This document shows, piece after piece, positions 26,430 through 35,414 of a stretch of DNA of 64,000 nucleotides (positions are counted from its first letter, which is position 1; each line of letters opens with the position of its first letter). A model generated the notes under the pieces. The model did not search any database, was not told the origin of the DNA, and saw only the letters and a program-made list of their open reading frames with translations. The stretch comes from Saccharicrinis sp963677655. GTDB taxonomy: Bacteria > Bacteroidota > Bacteroidia > Bacteroidales > Marinilabiliaceae. Where the stretch lies: the NCBI GenBank assembly GCA_963677655.1, contig OY782088.1. One strand, given 5' to 3'. The translations under genes were made by a program, and so were the position numbers.

Positions 26430-26656
26430 GCATGTTACGCAAGTAACATGCAGTTCTGGACGGTAACATACGGTTCTACCTCCGTAACATTGAATTCTAC
26501 CTCGGTAACATCAGGTTTCGGGCGGTAACATGCGGTTTTACCTTGGTAACATATGATTCCGGGTGGTAACATGCGGTTCTACCCGCGTAACATATGATTT
26601 CGTGCGGTAACATGTGATTCTACCCGCGTAACATGTAATTCCGGATGGTAACAAAG
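26430..26656. repeat. Tandem repeat of 20- and 21-bp units starting GTAACAT
   Basis: Ten full units begin at 26443, 26463, 26484, 26505, 26525, 26546, 26566, 26587, 26607 and 26628, with a partial eleventh at 26648. Each begins GTAACAT. Most alternate between a 21-bp type (ending TTCTACCCGC or similar) and a 20-bp type (ending TTCCGGGTG or similar), giving a 41-bp super-unit. The array opens with a hairpin, GCATGTTAC (26430-26438) against GTAACATGC (26443-26451). It is richer in G+C than its flanks. Because 41 is not a multiple of 3, it is not coding. Confidence 0.92.
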
Positions 26657-26796
26657 TTTTTCTTCTTTGTAATAATTTGTAATAATATGTTTTGTGGCAG
26701 AAATTTTAAATGGATTTATAAAGTAAAACCTGAAGAAATATTGTAAATCAATACCCGAAACAATAAGGAAAATATAAGTTAGATATCTTCAATATA

Positions 26797-26842
26797 AACC
26801 TGTCAGGATTAAAATGCATAATGTAAATAATCCTGACAGGTT
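26797..26842. repeat. REP-like palindrome AACCTGTCAGGATTA
   Basis: A perfect 15-bp stem (26797-26811 with 26828-26842) and a 16-base loop. It has no U-tract on the + strand. From memory, CCTGTCAGG/CCTGACAGG palindromes are frequent in Bacteroidota intergenic DNA; I could not check this. Confidence 0.75.
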
Positions 26843-27058
26843 GGTTATCATCCAAACATTAGTTTTTTTCTTTATAAATAATAAAAGTTAAATAATGTTA
26901 CTTCTGGCTGTGTTATTTCAGTTATTAAAACCTGTACAAATCATTCACTCATTTGTATGTTATATTCAAAAAGCGCTGAAATATAGGCTAATTGCCCCTT
27001 TGGTTGGATTATCTATATGTCTGAATAAATAATCTAGGTTAAAAAGTGTTATCAAGTG

Positions 27059-27066
27059 TAAATTTG
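27059..27066 (+). promoter_or_regulatory. Candidate -7 element for the SusC gene
   Basis: TAAATTTG fits TAnnTTTG and lies 33 bp before the start codon. The expected TTTG about 20 bp upstream is not seen; HTCS-dependent promoters often lack it. Confidence 0.45.
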
Positions 27067-27099
27067 CAATAGAATAAATAAAATCAAAATAAGTATTCT

Positions 27100-30000
27100 A
27101 TGAAACAATTCACTTTAAAGTTAGTAATGATAGCCTTTATATTAGGCTATTCATTTAATACTTGGGCACAAAATTTAGAATTGTCCGGTAAGGTATTAGA
27201 TGATCAGGGTATTACCATGCCTGGAGTTTCTGTAGTAGTTAAAGGAACAACAAATGGTACAATTACCGACATGGATGGTAATTTTGTATTGAGTGTATCT
27301 CCGGATGCAAGTACATTGCTTTTTTCTTTTATTGGGTACGAAACTCAGGAAGTAGCAATTGATGCTAACAAAACAAAAATTAAAGTAAAGTTACAATCAA
27401 GTATGATTGGACTTGAAGAAGTTGTAGCAGTAGGTTATGGTTCTGTTAAGAAAGAAGATTTAACAGGATCAGTAGCGTCTGTTGACAAACGAAAATTAGA
27501 ACAAGCCAATAAGGTAGATGCAGTTTCTGCATTACAAGGGCAAACTGCTGGTGTTGTTATTCAGCGTACAGATAATAAGCCTGGTGGTGGCGGGTTTAAT
27601 ATCCGTATTCGTGGAGCAAGTACAATTAACACAAATCAAACAGCTAGTAATGGTGGTTTCAACCCGGGACAAAACCCATTATTTATTGTAGATGGTATTT
27701 TCGTTGATGACATTTCGTTCATTAACCCTGCTGATATCGAAAGAATGGATGTGTTAAAAGATGCATCTGCAACAGCTATTTACGGATCAAGAGGTAGTAG
27801 TGGTGTAGTTTTAATCAAAACAAAAGGTGGTAAAAAAGGTGATTTAAAAATTACTTATAATGGATATGTTGGTTTTAAACAAGCTTATCACTTACCATCA
27901 ATGATGAATACTGATAAGTATGTTGAATTAATTCAGGATGCAACTGTTGGTAATCAATATGCGGCAGGTAATTTTGATTATACAAGAGATGATGTTGTAT
28001 TAACTGATATCTTAGATGCCGAAGAGATGCAAAATGTTGCAGATGGTGTTTCTACAGACTGGGTTGATTTAATGTTGAGAGAAGGATTTCAAACCAACCA
28101 TACTATTAATATGGCTGGTGGAAATGAAACAACGCTTTATTCTGCAGGTGTAGGTTATACTAAAGATAACGGAACTTTTGAAGGTGAAGATTTTACGCGT
28201 TATAATATTAGAGCTAGTTTATCTTCTGATTTAGCTAAATGGTTAAATGTAAGCTTAAGCAACTATGCTACAATTGGAATTCAAAATAAAGGTAGTGAAG
28301 AGGCTTTCAGAAGCTCATACAGATTAAAGCCTATTGGTCGTCCTTATAATGATGATGGATCATTACGTTATTATGCAGTACAAAAAGAAACACAAATTAC
28401 CAACCCTCTTTTTGAGGCAGATAACATCACTAAAGAAGACAAATATTTACAATGGATTGGTGACTTTGCTGTAAAATTAACTCCTTTTAAAGATTTTACT
28501 TTTACAACTAAATTTTCTCCTAACATGAAATATACACGTTATGGAGAGTACAGAGGTTTATATTCAAAAAGTACAAGTGGTAACCCTGCAAACCGAAGAG
28601 CTCAGGTTAATAACTTTAATTACTTCTCTTATTCTTGGGATAATATTTTCAACTACAAATGGAAGAGTGGTATCCATAGCATTGATGCTACAGCTGTTGT
28701 TTCAAGATTTATGGAGCAAAATGAAACATATACATCACAGGTAAGAAACTTTACAACTGATGAATATTTATTCCATAATATTGATGCAGGTTTAGATATT
28801 CGTGAACTAGCAAGTGATTATTCAAGACAAACATTAGAGTCTTATACAGGTAGATTGAGCTATAGTTTAAAAGATCGCTATATGTTTACTTTCACAGGTC
28901 GTTACGATGGTGCTTCTATTCTTGCTGAAGATAACAAATGGGCTTTCTTCCCATCTGCTGCATTTGCATGGAAAATGATGCAGGAAGATTTTATGAAAAA
29001 CCAATCTACATTTACAAATGCTAAACTTAGATTAAGTTACGGACAAACTGGTAACAACGGTCAAGGTGGTGGATTAGGACCTTTATTGTCTCAAGCGTTA
29101 TTAACAGGTAGTGCAACTAATATTGGAGGTAGTTCTTTATCTTCATTGTATATTGGAGAATTAGCAAATACTGATCTTACATGGGAAAAAACTTCAGAAG
29201 TTAACTTAGGTTTTGATTTTGGTTTCCTTGAAAATAAAGTTTTTGGTTCAATTGATATTTATAACAGAAAAACTACTGGTATTATTTTCTATACACCTCT
29301 TCCATCTACAACTGGTTTTGGCGGTACTTATGATAATGTTGGAGAGTCAAGTAATAAAGGTATTGAAATAGGAGTTAATACTGTAAACTACGATAAAGGA
29401 GACTTTAAATGGACTACCAACTTTAACTTTGCAAGTAATAAAAATACCATCGATAAGCTTTACGGCGGAAGTGATATCTTTTACGGTGTATCAGGAACAA
29501 ATATGATTCACAGAGAAGGAGAAACACTTGGTGCTATTTATGATTATGAATATGACGGAATCTGGCAAATGGATGAAGCTGCAGAAGCTGCACAATATGA
29601 TCAAACTCCGGGTCAGGTTAAGGTTAAAGATATAGATGGTGACGGATTCATTACTCCTGATAAAGATAGAAAGGTTGTTGGTCAGGTTACTCCAAAATGG
29701 ACTGGTGGTATTACTAACAATATGAATTATAAAAACTGGGATTTTGCCTTTGCTCTTGTAATGAGTTATGGTAATAAAATGAACAGTAATTTCCATAATA
29801 ACTTTACATTCCCATGGGATAGTCAGCCAAACAGAATGTTTAATTCATATGATGTGAATTACTGGACACCAGATAATCAAATTAATTCTTGTTATCAACC
29901 AGGAAATGGGGGACCATATGCAGGTGTTCAACATTACAAAAATATTTCATACACTAAAGTTGGATATATTACTCTTGGTTATAAGATTCCTCGCAATATT

Positions 30001-30165
30001 CTTGAAAAATATAATATTGATGGTTTAAGAATATATGCAACAGTGCAAAATCCATTCACTTTTACTTCTTATGATGGATGGGATCCTGAAAGTGCAGGTA
30101 GAAATGCATGGGGAGGTTCATTTATGTCGCGTACCTACATGGCTGGTGTTAGCTTAAATTTTTAA
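27100..30165 (+). CDS. SusC/RagA-type TonB-dependent outer-membrane transporter
   Basis: A 1021-residue outer-membrane importer for oligosaccharides. Signal peptide ending in FNTWAQ; a carboxypeptidase-D-like regulatory domain (about 26-105, with GVSVVVKGTTNGTITDMDG); the TonB-box area EEVVAVGYGSVKKEDLTGS; a plug with LQGQTAGVVI, IRIRGASTI, NPLFIVDG and RMDVLKDASATAIYGSRG; and a 22-strand barrel that ends in the aromatic VSLNF. It pairs with the SusD gene 24 bp downstream. Confidence 0.97.
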   Translation: MKQFTLKLVMIAFILGYSFNTWAQNLELSGKVLDDQGITMPGVSVVVKGTTNGTITDMDGNFVLSVSPDASTLLFSFIGYETQEVAIDANKTKIKVKLQSSMIGLEEVVAVGYGSVKKEDLTGSVASVDKRKLEQANKVDAVSALQGQTAGVVIQRTDNKPGGGGFNIRIRGASTINTNQTASNGGFNPGQNPLFIVDGIFVDDISFINPADIERMDVLKDASATAIYGSRGSSGVVLIKTKGGKKGDLKITYNGYVGFKQAYHLPSMMNTDKYVELIQDATVGNQYAAGNFDYTRDDVVLTDILDAEEMQNVADGVSTDWVDLMLREGFQTNHTINMAGGNETTLYSAGVGYTKDNGTFEGEDFTRYNIRASLSSDLAKWLNVSLSNYATIGIQNKGSEEAFRSSYRLKPIGRPYNDDGSLRYYAVQKETQITNPLFEADNITKEDKYLQWIGDFAVKLTPFKDFTFTTKFSPNMKYTRYGEYRGLYSKSTSGNPANRRAQVNNFNYFSYSWDNIFNYKWKSGIHSIDATAVVSRFMEQNETYTSQVRNFTTDEYLFHNIDAGLDIRELASDYSRQTLESYTGRLSYSLKDRYMFTFTGRYDGASILAEDNKWAFFPSAAFAWKMMQEDFMKNQSTFTNAKLRLSYGQTGNNGQGGGLGPLLSQALLTGSATNIGGSSLSSLYIGELANTDLTWEKTSEVNLGFDFGFLENKVFGSIDIYNRKTTGIIFYTPLPSTTGFGGTYDNVGESSNKGIEIGVNTVNYDKGDFKWTTNFNFASNKNTIDKLYGGSDIFYGVSGTNMIHREGETLGAIYDYEYDGIWQMDEAAEAAQYDQTPGQVKVKDIDGDGFITPDKDRKVVGQVTPKWTGGITNNMNYKNWDFAFALVMSYGNKMNSNFHNNFTFPWDSQPNRMFNSYDVNYWTPDNQINSCYQPGNGGPYAGVQHYKNISYTKVGYITLGYKIPRNILEKYNIDGLRIYATVQNPFTFTSYDGWDPESAGRNAWGGSFMSRTYMAGVSLNF

Positions 30166-30189
30166 CGGTCAACAATTAAAATTTATCAG

Positions 30190-31803
30190 ATGAAAAAATA
30201 TTTTAATATAAAATTACTAGGGATAATGCTTGCAGCTGGTACTTTAATGACGAGTTGTGAAGATTACCTGGAGGAAGATAATTATACTAAATTAAGTATT
30301 GATATTGCTAATGAAGATCCTACAACTTTTGATCAATTAGTAAGTCGTGTTTATGAAATTTCCAGAGAATATGCAACTCACTATGATCCTGATATGTATT
30401 ATTCATTGGAGGATCTGGGAACTGATCTTGTAACAAGAAATGACTTGGTTTCGGGAACTAATGATATTAACGACTACGTTAATTTTAACTCTACAAACTG
30501 GACCGTAAGTGTATACTGGAGAAATCAATACCAAATTATTGCAGCTGCTAACCTTGTAATGTCAGATGCCGATGAAGTAAAGGATTTGGATGAGGGTATA
30601 AAAGCAACTGGCCTTGGAGAAGCAAAGTTCTTTAGAGCAATGGCTTATTTTAATTTGGTTGAAAATTTTGGAGGAGTACCTTTAGTATTACACCGTGTTA
30701 CAACTGCAGAAACAGACTTTACTCGTGAGAGTGAGCAAAGTGTATACACTCAAATTGTTGCTGATTTAAATGATGCTTTAGCTGCAGTACCTGAAACAAC
30801 TGAAGATTACGGACGTGTAACTAAGGATGCAGTAAGACAATTTATGTCAAAAGTTTTATTAACTAAAGCATATAAATCATTTGGATCTAGTAGTGATTTT
30901 ACAGATGCAGCAGCTTTAGCTGAAACTGTAATTTTGAATCATGATTTGGTTCCTTCATTTGAAGATTTAGTAAGTATTGATAATCAAAGAAATTCAGAAG
31001 TTGTATTCTCATATTTATTTGGAACAAATTCTGTAAGTAGAGGATGGGGTAACTCACGTCATATGATGTATAAATTCCGATTCTATGATTATCCTGGATT
31101 GTCTCGTACTGTACAGGGTCTTAGACCAATGCCAACACCATTCTTCTTTTCTTTATTTGATGATGCTGATGAACGTGCGGCAGCTACATTTAACAGAACA
31201 TTGTATGCTACAGAAAATGATGGAGATATTGAGGTTGGAGATATAGCAATGTTCTTCCCTAAGGAAGCATGGACAGCAGAACAAATAGCAGCAGTTCCTT
31301 ATGTAGTGATTAATCCTGATCAATATCTTATATCTGACGGAACAACTAACGTACATTATCCTTTATTCAGAAAATTTGATGATCCTTCAGTTCCTTTTAC
31401 ACAGCCTGATCAATCATCACAAGGAGAAAGAGATATGGTTGTTATGCGTAGTGGAGAAGCTTATTTGATTGCTGCTGAAGCTTATTTAGGTGCATCGAAT
31501 CTAACTGCTGCTGCACAAAAACTTACAGATTTAAGATCAAGAGCAGGTTTGTCAACTGCTGTAACAGAAGGAGAAGTAACTCTTGATTTTATTTTGGATG
31601 AAAGAGCTCGTGAGTTAATGGGTGAAGTAAACAGATGGATGGATCTTAAAAGAACAGGTAAGTTAATTGAAAGAACTTTAGCACACAATCCTCATGCTGC
31701 ATTAAACCAAGCATTGGAAGCTAAACACTTGTTACGTCCAATTCCTCAATCAGAAATTGATTATAGTGGTGGTAGCATCACTCAAAATCCTGATTACAAC
31801 TAA
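30190..31803 (+). CDS. SusD/RagB-type outer-membrane glycan-binding lipoprotein
   Basis: A 537-residue surface lipoprotein that lids the SusC barrel and delivers glycans. Lipobox MTSC with Cys23, followed by acidic residues EDYLEED, typical of surface-exported lipoproteins in this phylum. TPR-like helices lie in the N-terminal half. The RagB signature is present at the end: ERARELMGEVNRWMDLKR, and later LLRPIPQSEID and the final ITQNPDYN. Confidence 0.97.
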   Translation: MKKYFNIKLLGIMLAAGTLMTSCEDYLEEDNYTKLSIDIANEDPTTFDQLVSRVYEISREYATHYDPDMYYSLEDLGTDLVTRNDLVSGTNDINDYVNFNSTNWTVSVYWRNQYQIIAAANLVMSDADEVKDLDEGIKATGLGEAKFFRAMAYFNLVENFGGVPLVLHRVTTAETDFTRESEQSVYTQIVADLNDALAAVPETTEDYGRVTKDAVRQFMSKVLLTKAYKSFGSSSDFTDAAALAETVILNHDLVPSFEDLVSIDNQRNSEVVFSYLFGTNSVSRGWGNSRHMMYKFRFYDYPGLSRTVQGLRPMPTPFFFSLFDDADERAAATFNRTLYATENDGDIEVGDIAMFFPKEAWTAEQIAAVPYVVINPDQYLISDGTTNVHYPLFRKFDDPSVPFTQPDQSSQGERDMVVMRSGEAYLIAAEAYLGASNLTAAAQKLTDLRSRAGLSTAVTEGEVTLDFILDERARELMGEVNRWMDLKRTGKLIERTLAHNPHAALNQALEAKHLLRPIPQSEIDYSGGSITQNPDYN

Positions 31804-31824
31804 TACATAATACTATTTGTCATG

Positions 31825-31871
31825 GAGATAACCCTTATAGCGGTTAGTTAATAAGGGTTATCTCTTTTTTT
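31825..31871 (+). terminator. Terminator after the SusC/SusD pair
   Basis: A perfect 14-bp stem (GAGATAACCCTTAT / ATAAGGGTTATCTC) with a 12-base loop and seven T. It probably reduces rather than ends transcription into GH92. Confidence 0.92.
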
Positions 31872-31920
31872 GATAGCGTTAAGCTAGTTCTTTAAATATT
31901 CATCAAAATAGACTTTAAAG

Positions 31921-34245
31921 ATGAACATTAAACCTTTATTTCGAATATTATATATATTTCTTCTTGGCTCGTTGTGTTTGATTAATGGGTGTAAAGAGGG
32001 CGATAATACTACTCAACCATATGCAAAAATGGTAGTTCCAACATTGGATGCTGCCAACTCCAGATGGTTTTTCTTTACGTCAGCTTCTCGTCCCTTCGGA
32101 ATGGTGAACCTTAGTCCGGATACAGAAGTAAATGGAGCATGGGGAAGTGGATACCGTTATAATACAGATACTGTAAGAGGTTTTAGTCATGTTCATGCCT
32201 GGCAATTGGCAGGGCCTTCTGTTATGCCGATTAATCCAGACTTGCTTGATCAAAACAGATTGTTTCAGGATTATTCTTCAAGTTTTAAACACCAAACCGA
32301 AAAAATTTTTCCTGGATATCATCAATTGATGTTAGACAGATATCAAATCAAGGCTGAACTTACTTCTACCAAACGAGTTGGTTTTCATCGTTATACTTAT
32401 GGTGAAAATATTGCTTTGTTATTTAATTTAAACGGACAAAAAGGTCCGAGCTTCATGTCTGATGGAGTAATTCAACAAACAGAAAATAAAGATCTGATTA
32501 TAGGTCAGGTAACCAATCAACCTACATTTCGTCGACCAAAACCTAGTACTGTATACTTTGCAGCAAAATTTAATATCCCTGTTCAAAAAGTAGTGCAAGA
32601 TCCTGCTTCAGGTGATTATATCGTTTATTTCGAAAAAAATTCAGCTAAGCCATTAATGGTAAAATTAGCTATATCATATACATCCATTGCTAATGCTAAA
32701 ATTAATATGAAAAAAGAATTGCCTGACTGGGATTTTGATCAGGTAGTTAAGGATTCAGAGCAGGAATGGAATAGTTTACTTTCAAGAATACAAATTGAAG
32801 GAGGAACCACAGAACAACAACAAAGATTTTATACCGATTTATGGCATGCATTGCAAGGACGCAGAACCATAAGTGATGTAAATGGAGCTTATCCCGATCA
32901 AACAGGAGATGAGTTTAGAATTGGTCAGCTTCCGCTGGATGATAAAGGAACCCCATTATTTAACCATTATAATTCAGATTCTTTCTGGGGTGCTCAATGG
33001 ACTATTAATACGCTCTGGGGATTAGTTTATCCTGACATTATGGATGAGTTTGCTCAATCGTTAATGCAATATTATAAAGATGGAGGGTTAATACCAAGAG
33101 GACCTTCAGGAGGCAATTATACTTATGTAATGACAGGTGCTTCATCTAATCCATTTATTATTAGTGCCATTCAAAAAGGAATTATTAAGGATGACTTAGG
33201 AAACATTTATCAGGCACTTAAGAAAAACCATATGCCTGGAGGTACCATGGAAAAAATTGGATACGAGCATGAAACTAACATTGGTGGAGGATTAACTTAT
33301 TATATAGATAATGGATATGTTCCTTATCCGCTATCGGATGTTATTTATGGATCTCATCAGGATGGTGCCAGTCAAACATTGGAGTATTCTTATCAGGATT
33401 GGACTCTTGCGCAGTTAGCGAAGAAATTAGGATACAAAGATGATGTTGAATATTTTTTAAAGCGAAGTTCCAATTATAAAAATGTATATGATGCTGAAAG
33501 TGGATGGATGCGACCAAAAAATAAAGCCGGAGAATGGAAAGCGGACTTTGATCCGTATTTAATAGAAAATGGATTTATTGAAGCAAACGGAGCACAAAAT
33601 ACATGGTTTGTTCCTCATGATTTAGAAGGTTTAAGTGCTTTAATGGGAGGAGACGATGCTGCATCTGAGAAATTAAATACAGCTTTTACTGAGGCAGAAA
33701 AATTAGGGTTTACAGCCGGAACTTCTCACGATAGAGAAACGCATCCGGAATATAGTCGTATTCCGGTTAACTACGGAAATCAGCCATCAATGCAAACCGC
33801 ATTTGTATTTAACTATTTAAATAAACCATGGTTAACACAGTATTGGTCGCGTAAAGTGGTTAAGGATGTGTATGAAGGCATTAGTTCTCAGCGAGGATAC
33901 AACGGAGATGAGGATCAGGGATTAATGGGGTCTCTATCTGTGTTAATGAAAATGGGGCTGTTTTCAATGAAAGGTGGTTGTTCATTAGAACCGCAAATTG
34001 AATTAGGAAGTCCGGTTTTTGATAAAATCACCATAAAATTAAATCCTGAGTTTTATTCAGGTAAAGAATTGGTTATCGAAACCCAAAATAATTCTGATCA
34101 GAACGTATATATTCAGTCAGCCAATTGGAATGGAAATGAGCTTGGTGATTGGCATATCTCTCAAAATGATTTGGTAAAAGGAGGTAAGCTTATTTTACAA
34201 ATGGCAAATCAGCCTAATAAGGAATGGGCTGTCCAAAAGAAATAA
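31921..34245 (+). CDS. GH92 alpha-mannosidase family lipoprotein, divergent
   Basis: A 774-residue lipoprotein (lipobox LING-C, Cys24). GH92 enzymes are calcium-dependent exo-alpha-mannosidases with an N-terminal beta-sandwich and an (alpha/alpha)6 catalytic domain. Recognisable blocks are RPFGMVNLSPDT, GFSHVHAWQ, SDSFWGAQWTINTLWGL, SQTLEYSYQDWTLAQLA and GYNGDEDQGLMGSLSVLMKMG. Several invariant spots differ from the usual family text: GNEPSHH reads GNQPSMQ, and the usual GTGCxDxGD stretch reads LAGPSVMPINP. The activity may not be standard alpha-1,2-mannosidase. Likely periplasmic or surface. Confidence 0.88.
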   Translation: MNIKPLFRILYIFLLGSLCLINGCKEGDNTTQPYAKMVVPTLDAANSRWFFFTSASRPFGMVNLSPDTEVNGAWGSGYRYNTDTVRGFSHVHAWQLAGPSVMPINPDLLDQNRLFQDYSSSFKHQTEKIFPGYHQLMLDRYQIKAELTSTKRVGFHRYTYGENIALLFNLNGQKGPSFMSDGVIQQTENKDLIIGQVTNQPTFRRPKPSTVYFAAKFNIPVQKVVQDPASGDYIVYFEKNSAKPLMVKLAISYTSIANAKINMKKELPDWDFDQVVKDSEQEWNSLLSRIQIEGGTTEQQQRFYTDLWHALQGRRTISDVNGAYPDQTGDEFRIGQLPLDDKGTPLFNHYNSDSFWGAQWTINTLWGLVYPDIMDEFAQSLMQYYKDGGLIPRGPSGGNYTYVMTGASSNPFIISAIQKGIIKDDLGNIYQALKKNHMPGGTMEKIGYEHETNIGGGLTYYIDNGYVPYPLSDVIYGSHQDGASQTLEYSYQDWTLAQLAKKLGYKDDVEYFLKRSSNYKNVYDAESGWMRPKNKAGEWKADFDPYLIENGFIEANGAQNTWFVPHDLEGLSALMGGDDAASEKLNTAFTEAEKLGFTAGTSHDRETHPEYSRIPVNYGNQPSMQTAFVFNYLNKPWLTQYWSRKVVKDVYEGISSQRGYNGDEDQGLMGSLSVLMKMGLFSMKGGCSLEPQIELGSPVFDKITIKLNPEFYSGKELVIETQNNSDQNVYIQSANWNGNELGDWHISQNDLVKGGKLILQMANQPNKEWAVQKK

Positions 34246-34282
34246 GAAAAAAGCTTTTATTATTAAAAGTTGTAAATAGTGG

Positions 34283-34320
34283 TCCGGAGGGTTATTTATA
34301 GCCCTCTGGAATTTAATTTT
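34283..34320 (+). terminator. Possible terminator after GH92
   Basis: A 9-bp stem with two wobble pairs (CCGGAGGGT / GCCCTCTGG) and an 8-base loop, followed by an AT-rich run with T-tracts only at a distance. Confidence 0.55.
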
Positions 34321-34365
34321 AAATAAATAAAGAACCCAAACAGGTTATATAATAAGTTTATTGAG

Positions 34366-35352
34366 ATGAAGCAAAATTTTAAATTTTTATTGTTAATAGT
34401 GTTGATAGCCGTGGCATGTGCATCTCCAAAAAAGAAATCCGTATCAGAGGAAACTAAAATGATTAGTAATCCAATAATGGATGGCTATTTTGCAGATCCT
34501 TGCATTGTTAAAGAGGCGGATACCTTTTATATCTATGCTACTATTGATCCTTGGGGAGGAGACGAACTGGCTGTTTTTTCAACAACAGATTTTTTGAATT
34601 TTACGCGTCATCATATTAACTGGCCAACCAAAGAGGCCTGTACCAGTAAAACTTCTAATGGTTCAATGGTTTGGGCTCCGGCAGTACGTAAAGCGCCTAA
34701 CGGAAAGTATTACATGTATGTTTCTGTAGGTAGTGAAGTATGGGCAGGCGTTGCTGATAGTCCATTAGGGCCATGGAAAAATGCTAAGAGTGATAATACA
34801 CCTTTAGTTGCAAAAGAAGATTTTCCAAAGGTTCATAATATAGATGCAGATTGCTTTGTTGATGAGGATGGTCAGGCTTATTTGTATTGGGGATCTGGTT
34901 TTAACTGGGTAAATGGTATTTGTATGGCTGTTAAGCTAAAATCAGATATGGTAACTTTTGATGGTGAACCTGTGGATGTAACACCGGCTCATTATTTTGA
35001 AGCTCCCCACATGATTAAGCGTTTCGGAAAATACTATTTAATGTTTTCTGATGGTAAAGCTATTGATTCAACTTATAAAATTGGTTACGCAGTTGGAGAT
35101 TCACCAATGGGTCCATTTACCGAAGGTGTGAATAGTCCAATATTAACAACTACTGCAGATAGTACTACATATGGTCCGGGGCATCATACTGTATTTACAG
35201 AAAAAGGTCAGGATTATCTATTATATCACCGCATCTTTCCACAAGGTGAAGAATATGTGTTGAGGCAGTTGTGTTTGGATAGCTTAAAATTTGATGCCAA
35301 TCACAACATTGAAAAAGTGATGCCTAAAGGTGTTGCAAGTTTTATGGAGTAA
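34366..35352 (+). CDS. GH43 family lipoprotein glycosidase
   Basis: A 328-residue lipoprotein (AVAC, Cys18) with a single five-bladed beta-propeller and no accessory domain. GH43 enzymes act on alpha-L-arabinofuranosides, beta-xylosides or galactans by inversion. The catalytic set is in place: base Asp44 (YFADPCI), pKa modulator Asp160 (NIDADCFVDEDG) and acid Glu212 (YFEAPHMIKR). The subfamily and substrate cannot be told from the sequence alone. It lies between GH92 and GH89; the terminator before it looks weak. Confidence 0.9.
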   Translation: MKQNFKFLLLIVLIAVACASPKKKSVSEETKMISNPIMDGYFADPCIVKEADTFYIYATIDPWGGDELAVFSTTDFLNFTRHHINWPTKEACTSKTSNGSMVWAPAVRKAPNGKYYMYVSVGSEVWAGVADSPLGPWKNAKSDNTPLVAKEDFPKVHNIDADCFVDEDGQAYLYWGSGFNWVNGICMAVKLKSDMVTFDGEPVDVTPAHYFEAPHMIKRFGKYYLMFSDGKAIDSTYKIGYAVGDSPMGPFTEGVNSPILTTTADSTTYGPGHHTVFTEKGQDYLLYHRIFPQGEEYVLRQLCLDSLKFDANHNIEKVMPKGVASFME

Positions 35353-35414
35353 AGATTACGTGGTTAAGAAATTGAATTTTGATTCGGAAACAGAACAATT
35401 GAATTGGTGCAAAC

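Larger units (their letters stand above)
26293..27099. other. Intergenic region with a tandem repeat, a palindrome and the SusC promoter
   Basis: 807 bp without a gene. From left to right: AT-rich start, a GC-richer tandem repeat (26430-26656), more AT-rich sequence, a 15-bp inverted repeat (26797-26842), then the leader of the SusC gene with a TAAATTTG box at 27059-27066. Confidence 0.7.

Noticed and set aside
26430..26656. CRISPR array at the GTAACAT repeats
   Set aside because: The shared part is only seven bases, and the intervening 13-14 bases are themselves repetitive. Spacers are not unique and no cas genes are near.
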